From Dyadobacter endophyticus (lineage in GTDB: Bacteria; Bacteroidota; Bacteroidia; Cytophagales; Spirosomataceae), in assembly GCF_014641595.1 (NCBI RefSeq), contig NZ_BMIA01000002.1:248001-312000 (forward strand): 64,000 bases of DNA, given 5' to 3'. The position numbers and the translations under genes were made by a program. This document shows positions 9,394 to 18,740 of the stretch, piece after piece. The notes under the pieces were generated by a model. It had not been told where the DNA came from. It made no database searches and saw only the letters and a list, made by a program, of their open reading frames with translations. Within the stretch, counting starts at the first letter, position 1. The number at the start of each line of letters is the position of its first letter.

Positions 9394-10842
9394 TCAATAG
9401 CTAATCTTTCGCCCCCGCTCAAAATCATAAAGCGTCAGCAGCCGCAGGCTGTAATACGCCTGCCAGTAATCCCGCAATGCGAGGATATAATCGCGTCGGG
9501 CGATGTCTTTTTCCTGGGTGGCAATGCCGAGGTCGGTTACGCTGAGGTCGCTGAGAATGAAACGCTCCTTGGCGATCTGATAGCGGTCGGCGGCAATGCC
9601 GTCGGCCACCCGCGTGAGTTTTACCTGCTTTTGCAGCATTTGTAAAAGGGTTACCTGTGTGAATATTTCCTGTTCAAAAGTAAGCTTATCCTGTTCTACC
9701 GACTGCTGGGCAAACTCCCGGGCCGCGCGGGCTACCTCTGTCCGTGCCTTGTTGCGGCCCCATGTCATAATAGGTAATGTGAGTTGCAGCTCCACAAACT
9801 CGCGATCCTGCGGGCTCACGTACACATCGCGCGGGAGGTTTCCCTGGTTCGACAGCCCGAACGTGGCATTCAAAGTTGCATTCAAGCCGTTGTTTTTCCT
9901 CGCCTCCTGCACATCGCGTTCGGCTTCGAGCAGCCTGCGCCGGAATGCTACCGATGCCGATCGGTTCGCAAACGCTTCGTCGAGCGCCATTTGCGGATCG
10001 ATCGCAAACTCTCCGGCTTCGGAAGGAATACCCAATTCCAGCTCACGCTCGTCACGCGAGCTCATGTACATTTTCAGTTTCAGCGATGCCACAGCGGCAC
10101 TTTGCTGGGCCGACGCCAGGTCTTTTTGCGCAGTAAGCAGCCCCATTTGCAGTTGCAAAAGGTCGTTTTGAGAGATTTTACCCAATTCCAGCTTATGCCT
10201 TGCGATCTTGAACAAAGTATCGTTGTTACTCCGGTTCTTCTCCGCGATCTGCAAATTCACCTGTGCCACCAGCAGGTCAAAATAGAAGCCTGTCGCATCC
10301 AATGCAATCTGTTCAAGCGACTGGATGTATTGCTGGTTGCCTTCCTGGTATTTCAATGGTGATATTTTTCTGTCCCATTTCAGCGGATTGTACTGAAATA
10401 ACGGCTGCTTGATGCCTATCTCAAAAGGGATGCCATTGTAACGCGTCACATCGCGCTGAAAATCATCAAAGCGCTGCATTTGCTGCTGCACATACACGGT
10501 ACCGCCTGTCATCGCGATACTCTGGCTGAGCGACAGGTTAAGCGTCGAGTTGTTATTCGAAACCGGCTGGAACGAAACGGTACCGTCGGGCTGCACGACC
10601 TGAATGTACGAGCGCGTAAATCCAGGAACTGTGCCCAGCAGGCTCAATTGCGGCTTATAGTCGGCCTGGAACGAGCGGTACTGCCAGTAATTAGTCTTTT
10701 TCTGCGTCACGGCCTGTTTGGAGGCAATGGATTGTTCTTTAGATTGCTGCACCACTTCTTCGAGCGTCAGCTTGCGGATTTGCGCTGAAACAGTACCGGA
10801 AAGTATGACGAAAATCCAGATGAAAAGCTTTCTCATAGTCAT
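9394..10842 (-). CDS. TolC-family outer membrane efflux protein
   Basis: A 482-residue outer membrane channel with a cleavable signal peptide (MTMRKLFIWIFVILSGTVSAQ). Two long OEP repeats rich in Gln, Ala and coiled-coil heptads follow, with the repeat-typical stretch LFKIARHKLELGKISQNDLLQLQ in the first half and IAKERFILSDLSVTDLGIA in the second. Such trimers form the exit duct of tripartite pumps. The gene overlaps the HlyD gene by 4 bases (ATGA), implying coupled translation. Confidence 0.92.
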   Translation of the reverse strand: MTMRKLFIWIFVILSGTVSAQIRKLTLEEVVQQSKEQSIASKQAVTQKKTNYWQYRSFQADYKPQLSLLGTVPGFTRSYIQVVQPDGTVSFQPVSNNNSTLNLSLSQSIAMTGGTVYVQQQMQRFDDFQRDVTRYNGIPFEIGIKQPLFQYNPLKWDRKISPLKYQEGNQQYIQSLEQIALDATGFYFDLLVAQVNLQIAEKNRSNNDTLFKIARHKLELGKISQNDLLQLQMGLLTAQKDLASAQQSAAVASLKLKMYMSSRDERELELGIPSEAGEFAIDPQMALDEAFANRSASVAFRRRLLEAERDVQEARKNNGLNATLNATFGLSNQGNLPRDVYVSPQDREFVELQLTLPIMTWGRNKARTEVARAAREFAQQSVEQDKLTFEQEIFTQVTLLQMLQKQVKLTRVADGIAADRYQIAKERFILSDLSVTDLGIATQEKDIARRDYILALRDYWQAYYSLRLLTLYDFERGRKISY

Positions 10843-12107
10843 TGAATGGTAAGCTCTTCGAGGTGTTCGTAATCATTCATGTTGATCAGGATAACCTTTT
10901 CACCCGGTTTCAACCCGCTTTTAATCTCAACATAATCAAAATTGGAAAGGCCGGTCTCTATCGCCCGCCTGCGCGCCGATCCGTTTTCGAGGACGTATAC
11001 ATACTGTTTCCGCTTACCCGTAAACGCAGGACCATTGGCGACCCGCAATGTTTTGGCGCTTTTGCTCGTCACCACGTACACTTCCACCTTCATATTGGGC
11101 CTGAGCGATTCATTACGCGCATTATCGAGTTGGATCGTGAAGCCGATCACACCATCCTTCACAGCCGGCTTCACCTGCGTGATCACGCCGCGCAACTGGG
11201 CATCATTGATTTTGATAATAGCTTCAAGCCCGGCCTTTACCTGTTCGGCATACACGTCCGAGCAACTCCCTTCTACCCGAAAACTACCGAGGTCGGCCAC
11301 TTTCGCCAGCATTTCCCCCTCGTTCACCGATGAACCGATATTCTCATTGACCCACGTGAGCACACCCGGGCGATCGGCGATGATGTCGGCCATTTTGAGT
11401 TTATGCTGCAATTCCTGCAAATTCTTGCCCTCGATCTGTGCGCCCAGCTCGGTTTCGCGCAAGCTTGCGCTCATCGATTCGCGGTTGTATTTCAGGTCGT
11501 TTTCGAGTTGTTGCTTTTCAAGTTCCGCGATTTTCAATGCATTCTCTGCACGGGTAATGTCCTCGACTGTGCCCCCTCCGACCTTTTGCAGCCTTTTGGC
11601 GTCCTCAAAATCGGCTTTCAGCTTATTGATATTCAGCGATTTAATTTTGTCGCTAATTTCGGCATCATACAAGTCCTTATTGAGCTTCATCCGCAACTGA
11701 TCGATGCTGTTCTTTTTCAGTTCGAGCTGGTCTTCATAACGTTCGGATTCGATCTCAGTCAGGGATTTATCGAGCTCTATAATGGCCTGCCCGGGCCGAA
11801 CGCGGGTGCCCGGTGTGAGCAGAATGCGTTTGATACTCGCGCGGATAGGGCTGGTGAAAATCTGCTCATAGGCCGGGATGATCTCCCCCGAAGCCGTGAG
11901 CGTGTTTTCAACATCGCCGGTTTCGACAGTCCCCGTTCTAACGCGTGCGCTTTCAAGCGTGCTGGAAAGCGATTTTTTGAAAAAATAAAACAGGGATGCC
12001 AGCACCAATACCACGGCGCCGATGATCAGCCATCGGCGGTTTCTGGTTTGCTTGACATATTCCGGTGCGATTTCCCGATCCATGTGGGTTTGATTGGAGG
12101 TTTTCAA
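10839..12107 (-). CDS. HlyD/RND-type periplasmic adaptor (membrane fusion protein)
   Basis: A 422-residue adaptor with one N-terminal transmembrane anchor (WLIIGAVVLVLASLFYFF), a biotinyl/lipoyl-like barrel (around TPGTRVRPGQAIIELD), a long alpha-hairpin coiled coil (about 120-240), the second lipoyl half (GVLTWVNENIGSSVNEGEML) and a C-terminal beta barrel. It joins the inner-membrane ABC permeases to the TolC channel. It is the first gene of the seven-gene operon that ends with the histidine kinase. A sigma54-like element lies about 45 bases upstream. Confidence 0.92.
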   Translation of the reverse strand: MKTSNQTHMDREIAPEYVKQTRNRRWLIIGAVVLVLASLFYFFKKSLSSTLESARVRTGTVETGDVENTLTASGEIIPAYEQIFTSPIRASIKRILLTPGTRVRPGQAIIELDKSLTEIESERYEDQLELKKNSIDQLRMKLNKDLYDAEISDKIKSLNINKLKADFEDAKRLQKVGGGTVEDITRAENALKIAELEKQQLENDLKYNRESMSASLRETELGAQIEGKNLQELQHKLKMADIIADRPGVLTWVNENIGSSVNEGEMLAKVADLGSFRVEGSCSDVYAEQVKAGLEAIIKINDAQLRGVITQVKPAVKDGVIGFTIQLDNARNESLRPNMKVEVYVVTSKSAKTLRVANGPAFTGKRKQYVYVLENGSARRRAIETGLSNFDYVEIKSGLKPGEKVILINMNDYEHLEELTIQ

Positions 12108-12142
12108 TGGAAAAAATTCATGGCTAATACACCACTATTTAT

Positions 12143-12158
12143 CCGAAACCCGTGCCAA
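12143..12158 (-). promoter_or_regulatory. Possible sigma54 (RpoN) promoter of the efflux operon
   Basis: On the minus strand TTGGCACG (12158-12151) matches the -24 consensus exactly. The -12 region reads TTTCGG instead of TTTGC, so the match is incomplete. It lies about 35-50 bases before the HlyD start codon, and the same operon encodes a sigma54 activator, which makes the site plausible. Confidence 0.45.
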
Positions 12159-12201
12159 TACTTAACCAGCTATATATCAATCATTTACATTAAAATACAA
12201 A

Positions 12202-12228
12202 AACAAAAAACCGTGCGATAACGCACGG
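12202..12228 (-). terminator. Rho-independent terminator (minus strand)
   Basis: The minus strand has a 7-bp stem CCGTGCG/CGCACGG (12228-12211) with a TTAT loop, followed by a T-rich run. It ends the gene at 12273-13559. Since it is also a palindrome about 60 bases upstream of the sigma54-like element, it could alternatively serve as an activator binding site. Confidence 0.65.
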
Positions 12229-12272
12229 TCGGTGTGATTTCAAACGTATTTCTTCCGCTGTTAACTTTCCGG

Positions 12273-13559
12273 TCAGGTCTTCAATTTTTTCTTTTTCGCG
12301 GCTGGAAAAAGGATGTTGTTCAGAATCAAACGGTACCCTGCTGAATTCGGGTGGAGGTTCAGATCGGTGGGCTCCTCGCCTACCCGGTGCTGGTAATCCT
12401 CCGGATCATGCCCGCCGTAGAATGTAAAGAAGCCTTTGCCATGCGTACTGTGAATGTAGCGCGCCTCTTTGGCATTTTTGTTCTCTGCGAGGATAATTAC
12501 CTCCGGTTTGATGAGGCGGTTTTTAAATGCAGTAGTTTGTCCCAGAAAACCTTTGATCATGGTCTGATGGTTCTGTGTCAGCATGCTGGGTACCGGGTCC
12601 CATTTGGCCGAAAACTGGAACAGCGAGAAAAAATCATTTGCTTCGATCATCCCCCGCTCGTCGGGCTGGTTATCGATATCCGAGAACTCGATTTCATAGG
12701 GATATGGAATCGTTTTGAAGTCCTGGAATGCAAATGAATTATTGTAGTTCAGCTTTCCGTTCGCAGAGGGGTCGGCGGGTGTACCGTCGTACATTGCGTC
12801 CACAATATCGACGCCGTCGGCCGCGAGTGCGATATCGAATGTATCCGTAGCATTGCACATCGCGAACATGTACCCGCCCCCGGATACAAACTCGGAGATC
12901 CTTTTCGCTACCGCCAGTTTCATTTGCGGCACGTTATTAAACTGGAATTTAGCAGCGGTTTCTTCCGCCTCCTTTTTCTGCTCGCGGTACCAGGGATAAT
13001 CTTTATACTGGAAGAATTTACCAAACTGACCGGTAAAGTCCTCGTGATGTAGGTGCAGCCAATCGTATTCCGGGAGCTTGTTATTCAATACCTCATCATC
13101 ATAAACAACGTCGTATGGAATCTCGGCATAGGTAAGCACGAGCGTCACGGCATCGTCCCACGGAAGTTTGGATTTGGGAGAATACACCGCAATCCGGGGT
13201 GCTTTTTGTAGCTTCACAGCGTCCATGTTCACGTCCGGCGCACTGATCTGGTTCAGAATCTGTCCGGCCTGGCCCTCCGAGATGACCTCGAAACTCACGC
13301 CGCGCACCGTCATTTCCGATGCAAACTGCTGATTGTACGCAACCATAAAACTGCCGCCCCGGTAATTGAGGAGCCAGTCCATTTCCATTTCATAATTTTT
13401 CAGTATCCAGTAAGATATGCCGTAAGCCTTCAAATGGTTTTTTTGCGACTCGTCCATCGGGATCAGCAGGCGGTTTGCCATAGCATTCAATGAGCCGATC
13501 AAAAAAATGACGAGCGGGATGTAGAGGCGTATCACTGGTTTGATTCTTTCGACTTTCAT
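12273..13559 (-). CDS. Exported protein of unknown function, amidotransferase-like fold suspected
   Basis: A 428-residue protein with a signal peptide (about residues 1-28, ending ...NAMANR). The body contains LLIPMDESQKNHLKAYGI, a repeated pattern of conserved aromatic residues, and GGGYMFAMCNATDTFDIAL, which recalls the trimeric glutamine-amidotransferase-like proteins that expose a Cys after a beta strand. HGKGFFTFYGGHDPEDYQ lies near the C-terminus. Relatives in Bacteroidota are sometimes labelled asparagine synthetase B by automatic pipelines, but there is no N-terminal Cys2 nucleophile and no SGGLDS ATP loop, so that label should not be accepted. The role is unknown. Confidence 0.7.
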   Translation of the reverse strand: MKVERIKPVIRLYIPLVIFLIGSLNAMANRLLIPMDESQKNHLKAYGISYWILKNYEMEMDWLLNYRGGSFMVAYNQQFASEMTVRGVSFEVISEGQAGQILNQISAPDVNMDAVKLQKAPRIAVYSPKSKLPWDDAVTLVLTYAEIPYDVVYDDEVLNNKLPEYDWLHLHHEDFTGQFGKFFQYKDYPWYREQKKEAEETAAKFQFNNVPQMKLAVAKRISEFVSGGGYMFAMCNATDTFDIALAADGVDIVDAMYDGTPADPSANGKLNYNNSFAFQDFKTIPYPYEIEFSDIDNQPDERGMIEANDFFSLFQFSAKWDPVPSMLTQNHQTMIKGFLGQTTAFKNRLIKPEVIILAENKNAKEARYIHSTHGKGFFTFYGGHDPEDYQHRVGEEPTDLNLHPNSAGYRLILNNILFPAAKKKKLKT

Positions 13560-13716
13560 GCGCAGTTTTACATTCAGGTAAAGATTAAAGATAATAAAGA
13601 AACCGTCACGTTCCGAAATCTACCACAAAACCCGTACCGGTTTCCGACGTACGGTGCTCTTCGGACTCCATAACTAACGACCAAAACTTGTTTCTGGTGC
13701 ACCAGCTCTAAATGCC

Positions 13717-14961
13717 ATGATAATACGCGAAAATATCGAAGAAGGCCTGCGTTCGATCCAGAGTAACCTGCTCCGGACGGTGCTTACTGCTATGATCATC
13801 GCCATCGGCATTACTTCCCTGGTGGGAATACTCACGGCCATCGATGGCATTCAGGGGTCTGTCAACAGCAGCTTCGCCGACCTGGGCGCCAATACATTCA
13901 CGGTCCGCAACCGCGACGACGACAACTTTCGCCGGGGAGGCCGCCGGAGTAAACAATACCCGGCCGTTACCTACCGCCAGGCACAAACCTTTGCCGAGAA
14001 ATTTAAAGCCTCTTATGCGGCCACCGCGTCACTTTCAGCTGACATTGCCGGCGCAGTACAGGTCAATTACCGGAGCGTTAAAACCAACCCGAACAGCAAC
14101 GTCGTCGGCTCCGATGATCAATACCTGGGCATTAACGGCTACAAGATCGACCTCGGCCGTAATCTTGACAAGAATGACCTCGAAAAATCGCTCAATGTTG
14201 CAGTATTGGGCCAAGAAATAGCGCGCAAACTTTTCCAGCAAAACGACCCGCTCAACAAGGAGATCACGTTCATGGGCAGCCGGTATAAGGTAATAGGTGT
14301 TTTGGGCAAAAAAGGCTCGCTTGGCGGCGACAGTAACTCCGACAGACTCATCCTCATCCCGCTTGAAAGCGGTCGTGGCCTGGCCGCCAACCGCACGCTT
14401 ACCTACAATATCACCGCCTCGGCACCTAACGCCACCGACGGCGATCTGATCGTGGAAGAAGCCCGCGGCATGATGCGCCGCATCCGCAACGACGAGCTTG
14501 GCAAGGAGGATTCGTTTACCATCGATCGCGCCGATGCTATGGTGAAAGATTTTGCGGAAGTCAGCGGTTACCTCCGCGTCGGCGGCTTTGTGATCGGCAC
14601 CGTTACACTGCTCGGCGCTGCCATTGCATTGATGAACATCATGCTGGTATCAGTTACCGAACGGACGCGCGAAATAGGCATACGGAAATCACTTGGCGCC
14701 ACCCCGCGCGTGATCCGCATGCAATTCTTGATCGAAGCCATCGTGGTATGCATCCTGGGCGGCATTGGCGGTTTGATCCTGGGAATCATTGTCGGCAATT
14801 CCATTACCGGCGTCATCAGCGAAAACAGCACTTTCGTGGTCCCATGGCTATGGATGGCAGTGGGTATTGCAATATGCGTGATGGTAGGCGTGCTCTCGGG
14901 GATCTACCCTGCCATCAAAGCCTCGCGTCTCGACCCGATCGAAGCATTGCGTTATGAATAA
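13717..14961 (+). CDS. ABC transporter permease, MacB type
   Basis: A 414-residue permease: one N-terminal helix, MacB periplasmic domain (about 50-250), then three helices with the FtsX signature RTREIGIRKSLGATPRVIRMQF and a C-terminus IYPAIKASRLDPIEALRYE. No ATPase gene is adjacent, so the partner must be encoded elsewhere. It is a single gene between a divergent exported protein and tRNA-Leu. The start MIIRENIEEGLRSIQSNLLRTVLTA is standard for the family. Confidence 0.88.
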   Translation: MIIRENIEEGLRSIQSNLLRTVLTAMIIAIGITSLVGILTAIDGIQGSVNSSFADLGANTFTVRNRDDDNFRRGGRRSKQYPAVTYRQAQTFAEKFKASYAATASLSADIAGAVQVNYRSVKTNPNSNVVGSDDQYLGINGYKIDLGRNLDKNDLEKSLNVAVLGQEIARKLFQQNDPLNKEITFMGSRYKVIGVLGKKGSLGGDSNSDRLILIPLESGRGLAANRTLTYNITASAPNATDGDLIVEEARGMMRRIRNDELGKEDSFTIDRADAMVKDFAEVSGYLRVGGFVIGTVTLLGAAIALMNIMLVSVTERTREIGIRKSLGATPRVIRMQFLIEAIVVCILGGIGGLILGIIVGNSITGVISENSTFVVPWLWMAVGIAICVMVGVLSGIYPAIKASRLDPIEALRYE

Positions 14962-15023
14962 GCCGGTTAGCACTTGCTCACTCATTTTCCATTAAAAATC
15001 TATCGAAATTTTGCATGTAACGC

Positions 15024-15053
15024 TTGCTTAATACCTTTTTCTGCCTACTTTTG
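15024..15053 (+). promoter_or_regulatory. Promoter of tRNA-Leu (Bacteroidota type)
   Basis: TTG at 15024-15026, a 19-base spacer, then TACTTTTG at 15046-15053. This fits the Bacteroidota -33/-7 pattern TTG / TAnnTTTG. The tRNA begins 22 bases downstream. Confidence 0.7.
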
Positions 15054-15075
15054 CACTCCCAACAAGTAAGAGAAT

Positions 15076-15159
15076 GCCCAGATGGCGGAATCGGTAGACG
15101 CGTTGGTCTCAAACACCAATGAGGTTACACTCGTGCCGGTTCGACTCCGGCTCTGGGTA
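15076..15159 (+). tRNA. tRNA-Leu (anticodon CAA)
   Basis: An 84-base class II tRNA. Acceptor strand GCCCAGA pairs with TCTGGGT (G1-U72 wobble). The anticodon stem is TTGGT/ACCAA around loop CTCAAAC, giving anticodon CAA. There is a long variable arm and a T arm GCCGG-TTCGACT-CCGGC. CCA is not encoded, as is common in this phylum. Confidence 0.97.
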
Positions 15160-15162
15160 CGG

Positions 15163-15195
15163 AAGCCCTTCAACGCAAGTTGAAGGGCTTTTTTT
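15163..15195 (+). terminator. Terminator of tRNA-Leu
   Basis: A perfect 12-bp stem (15163-15174 with 15179-15190), GCAA tetraloop, then a run of seven T counting the end of the stem. It directly follows the tRNA. Confidence 0.92.
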
Positions 15196-15422
15196 GTTTT
15201 TAGATCTTTCGAAAAAGCCCTTTCCGGTGTTTTTTCAGTACATTACTGGTACGACTTCGGCTTAGCCAACAGAGCCGGACTTTTGAATGATACCGCCAAA
15301 AATCCAACACACAAAATACTTAGAAACAACTGAATGACAATTACTTAATTAACAGAAATCCTTCACATTTACCTACTGGAGATTCACTGTGATTAAATTT
15401 CACGTACCACCGAACTCTACTG

Positions 15423-15590
15423 CTAACGGGCCGATTTCAGTATGGGAGTGACAGTCAGGGCAGTTGTAATCAGTCGGCCGCTGCAAACGTCGACGAGTGC
15501 TTTGGCCTTGATAACGGTTAATTTGTCTTGGGCACTGACATCCACAAGGACGGTCAAGCAAATCAAAATTGTGTAGATGCGAATTGTCAT
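15423..15590 (-). pseudogene. Truncated N-terminal remnant of an exported amidohydrolase
   Basis: A 55-codon ORF on the minus strand. It has a credible signal peptide (MTIRIYTILICLTVLVDVSAQ) followed by DKLTVIKAKALVDVCSGRL, which is the way imidazolonepropionase/Xaa-Pro-dipeptidase-like amidohydrolases begin (KALVDVxSGKL). The reading then drifts and ends at a stop, and no further amidohydrolase sequence is visible downstream on that strand. I read it as a decayed gene start, but a very short exported peptide cannot be excluded. It lies downstream of the large permease gene on the same strand. Confidence 0.5.
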
Positions 15591-15695
15591 GAAAAAAATT
15601 TAGTGTGATCCCTCCGAAAGGAAGTCAACTATCATACCAAGGGTAGAAACCGGCTCTGCTGCTCATAATGGCCCCTTTTTTTGGACTTTGTCGTG

Positions 15696-18389
15696 CTATT
15701 CACTACGTAAACTTTTGACAGGATTCATCATAGCAGCTTTAATGCTCTGAAAACTCACAGTCAGCAAGGCAATCCCAATCGCCAGCAACCCTGCCAGGGC
15801 GAAAATCCACCAGTCGATTGTGATCTTGTACGCAAAATCATTCAGCCATTGGGTCAAACTCCACCAGGCGATCGGGGAAGCCAGCACCAGGGCTATCAGA
15901 ATGAGTTTGATAAAGTCCTTTGAGAGCAATGCCACCACACTGCTAATGGATGCGCCCAGCACCTTCCGGACACCAATCTCTTTTGTACGTTGTTCGGCGG
16001 TGTAGGTAGCCAATCCAAATAATCCTAAACAAGCGATGAAGATAGTCAGGCTTGAAAAAAGGGTTAATACCTTTTCTATTTTTTGCTCGCTGACATAGAC
16101 CTGCTCAAACCGGTCATCTAAAAACGAATAGCTGAAAGGGGCTGCGGGAGAAAACGACTCCCACTTCTGCTTCAGCGAAGCGAGAAACTGCGGAAGCTTA
16201 TTAGTACGGGTTTTGATCAGGATATTGCCTGAATTCCGCCCCAAAAACATGACTAGAGGCCCGATCTTCTGCTTCAGGGATTCAAAATGAAAGTCTTCCA
16301 CAACACCAATTACCCGGTAATAGGTCTTTACACCATTGTCATCCGTGTGGCCGATCAGCTCTCTTCCAATCGGATTCTTTTGCCAGCCTAACGTCCGTAC
16401 TGCCGTCTCATTGAGAATAACGGCGGAGGCATCGGTAGAAAAGCTCTTTGAAAAATTACGACCCTGCACCACACGCATCCCTAGGGTAGGGATATACGCA
16501 TCATCCACATAATAAAAACGGCTCATGACGCTTTGATCAGGATTTTCTTTGGACATGATAGGGGAAGTATCCATGGCTGAATTTCCAACGGGTACCTGGC
16601 CCGAAATACTACCCATGACGATCAGCGGAGACTGAATGATATTGCCGCGAAATACGGCTTCGTTGTTGCGAAGCATATGCGTATCGTGGATAACCAGCAC
16701 CTGTTCGCGGTCATAGCCCAGTTTCTGGCTTCGCATATAACGCAACTGCCGATCCGCGGTAATGGTAGCAATGATCATTGCAATAGTGACAAAAAATTGG
16801 AACACCACTAAACCACTTCGGAGGTTAAGGCTTCCACGTCCGGCTGTAACACGCCCTTTTAATACCAAAACAGGCTTGAAGGAAGACAGGTAAAAAGCCG
16901 GGTAACTGCCTGCCAGCACCCCTACCAACACAGTACCCGCTACTAAACCGGCCGCTATAAGTGAATTGGCCAATAAGTTTAAGGTAAGAAACTTGCCTGT
17001 CAACTGATTAAAGAATGGCAGGGCCACGCCCACCAATAGCAATCCAACCATCAATGCCACAACCGCCAGCAAGACCGACTCAATTAGAAACTGCTGCTGC
17101 AATTGACCTTTTACCGAACCCAGCACTTTTCGTACCCCAACCTCTCGCGACCGCCCAACCGCAGTGGCCGTCGAAAGGTTCATGAAGTTCACACAGGCTA
17201 TCAGCAACATAAATGCAGCAATAGCCGCAAGCACATATACATATCGAATATCTCCCCCCGGCATTAATTCGCCCCTGCTGGACAGGGGATACAAATGAAT
17301 ATCGGTGAGCGGCTGGAGAAAAACCCCGAAATCATCGCCCTTCTCACGAAACTGTTTCGGGGTGAGTTTCAGCCAACTCTGCAATTCACCTCCAATCTGG
17401 TTCTCAGCGAGTCGGGTAATTTTAGCCTCCAATTTTTTGTAATCGTATTTCTCGGGCAGAAGCAGATAGGTATAGAAGTTTATGCTATATATCCATCCGG
17501 TATGCTGCTCGTCATAACCGGCTAACGAAGTCAGCATATTGAACCGAAAATGAGAGTTCACTGGTACATTTCTGACCACTCCGGTAATCCGATAGGGAGT
17601 TTTTTCACTACCAAATACCAATACTTTCCCGATCGGCTCTTGATCACCGAAGTATTTCCGGGCGGTTTCCTCGGTCAATACCAAGGTGTTTGGCTCGGTC
17701 AGCGCCCGCTTCGGGTCCCCTTTCAGAAACGGAATGGTGAATATTTCAAAAAAAGAGGAGTCGACACTCAGCAGATACTCTTCTTTAAATGAGGTAGTTC
17801 CGTAGCTGACAAACTCACCTCCCTGATTCCGGATACGCGTTGCTTTTAATACTTCCGGAAACTCCTGCTGTAAGTCCCGGGCAGCACTAATGCCTAACAT
17901 AGGTCCGCCAACGTCCTCACCGTTTAGCCGCACCTTGAGTCCGACCCGGAAAATCCGGTCCGCTTTCTCATTATAGCGATCAAACGACAATTCATCCTGC
18001 ACATACAGCATGATCAGTATGCAGGTAGCCAATCCGATGGCTAAACCAATTACATTAATGCTGGTGGAGACTTTTTGTCTCCTCAGGTTGCGAAGCGCGA
18101 TTTTGAAATAGTTTCGTATCATATCATGGCTATAAATAGAAGCGGATCGCCGCCCGGTTGAAGGATATTCCGTTTTTTTTCTCTTGATAAACGCCGGGCG
18201 CATGTAGGCCAGCGATTCCAGCCAGTACCTTCTCCTGGCTTTTGAGGCTCCCTGCAGCTGCACCCGCCGCGCATAGCGCTCCTGCAAATCACCTAATATT
18301 TCTTCACGCTGGTGTGGAGCAACAAGCATTTTTATAACGCTTGTAAGATACCGGGGTGGCTGATCTGTCGTAGACTGTTCTGATTTCAT
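15696..18389 (-). CDS. Large FtsX-type ABC permease with permease prefix domain
   Basis: An 897-residue membrane protein. Residues 1-90 form the soluble prefix (PPRYLTSVIKMLVAPHQREEILGDLQERYARR) found on transporters paired with PadR regulators. Two FtsX/MacB halves follow, each with membrane helices at its edges: signatures RSREVGVRKVLGSVKGQL in the first half and RTKEIGVRKVLGASISSV near the C-terminus. The last residues are AAMMNPVKSLRSE, as in the 52751-55138 permease. No ATPase gene is nearby. The PadR gene ends 15 bases upstream and should be co-transcribed, which points to a drug- or stress-inducible transporter. Confidence 0.88.
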   Translation of the reverse strand: MKSEQSTTDQPPRYLTSVIKMLVAPHQREEILGDLQERYARRVQLQGASKARRRYWLESLAYMRPAFIKRKKTEYPSTGRRSASIYSHDMIRNYFKIALRNLRRQKVSTSINVIGLAIGLATCILIMLYVQDELSFDRYNEKADRIFRVGLKVRLNGEDVGGPMLGISAARDLQQEFPEVLKATRIRNQGGEFVSYGTTSFKEEYLLSVDSSFFEIFTIPFLKGDPKRALTEPNTLVLTEETARKYFGDQEPIGKVLVFGSEKTPYRITGVVRNVPVNSHFRFNMLTSLAGYDEQHTGWIYSINFYTYLLLPEKYDYKKLEAKITRLAENQIGGELQSWLKLTPKQFREKGDDFGVFLQPLTDIHLYPLSSRGELMPGGDIRYVYVLAAIAAFMLLIACVNFMNLSTATAVGRSREVGVRKVLGSVKGQLQQQFLIESVLLAVVALMVGLLLVGVALPFFNQLTGKFLTLNLLANSLIAAGLVAGTVLVGVLAGSYPAFYLSSFKPVLVLKGRVTAGRGSLNLRSGLVVFQFFVTIAMIIATITADRQLRYMRSQKLGYDREQVLVIHDTHMLRNNEAVFRGNIIQSPLIVMGSISGQVPVGNSAMDTSPIMSKENPDQSVMSRFYYVDDAYIPTLGMRVVQGRNFSKSFSTDASAVILNETAVRTLGWQKNPIGRELIGHTDDNGVKTYYRVIGVVEDFHFESLKQKIGPLVMFLGRNSGNILIKTRTNKLPQFLASLKQKWESFSPAAPFSYSFLDDRFEQVYVSEQKIEKVLTLFSSLTIFIACLGLFGLATYTAEQRTKEIGVRKVLGASISSVVALLSKDFIKLILIALVLASPIAWWSLTQWLNDFAYKITIDWWIFALAGLLAIGIALLTVSFQSIKAAMMNPVKSLRSE

Positions 18390-18404
18390 GGCAATAGAGG
18401 ATGA

Positions 18405-18740
18405 TCAGTTCCATTCCAGACGGATCGTAGGCAGGATCCGGTCCCATAACCGGTTGCGGACCGCCCTTGCCTCTTCCAGAATTCGGCCGCCCAGGCCTGT
18501 TACTGCATACAGCCGCTTCCTCCGACCTCCCCTTTCCGCAGTTGCTTCGCCCCAGACAGATTTTAGATAGCCTTTTTGTTCAAGGCGCTGCATGGCTGCG
18601 TGCACGGCACCGGATGTCACCATATTACCCGTTTCGCGTTCCAGTTCCTCCGCAATGGCGACCGTGTAAGCGTTTGGCGACAATGCTGCAACCGCTAGCA
18701 GAACGACCTCTTCAAATTCACCCAGATCACTCCTTCTCAT
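18405..18740 (-). CDS. PadR-family transcriptional regulator
   Basis: A 111-residue winged-helix repressor. It shows LGEFEEVVLLAVAALSPNAYTVAIAEELE (helices 1-2), a recognition region TSGAVHAAMQRLEQKGYL and the wing around SVWGEATAERGGRRKRLYAVTGLG. PadR proteins usually repress a neighbouring transporter or enzyme gene until a small hydrophobic ligand binds. Here the target would be its own operon with the prefix-domain permease 15 bases downstream. Confidence 0.92.
   Translation of the reverse strand: MRRSDLGEFEEVVLLAVAALSPNAYTVAIAEELERETGNMVTSGAVHAAMQRLEQKGYLKSVWGEATAERGGRRKRLYAVTGLGGRILEEARAVRNRLWDRILPTIRLEWN

Noticed and set aside
11403..12221. 272-codon ORF on the plus strand
   Set aside because: Antisense to the HlyD adaptor gene; no domain and it runs past the gene into the promoter region.
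12273..13559. Asparagine synthetase B
   Set aside because: This label is seen for similar proteins, but the N-terminal Cys and the SGGLDS ATP-binding loop are absent and a signal peptide is present.
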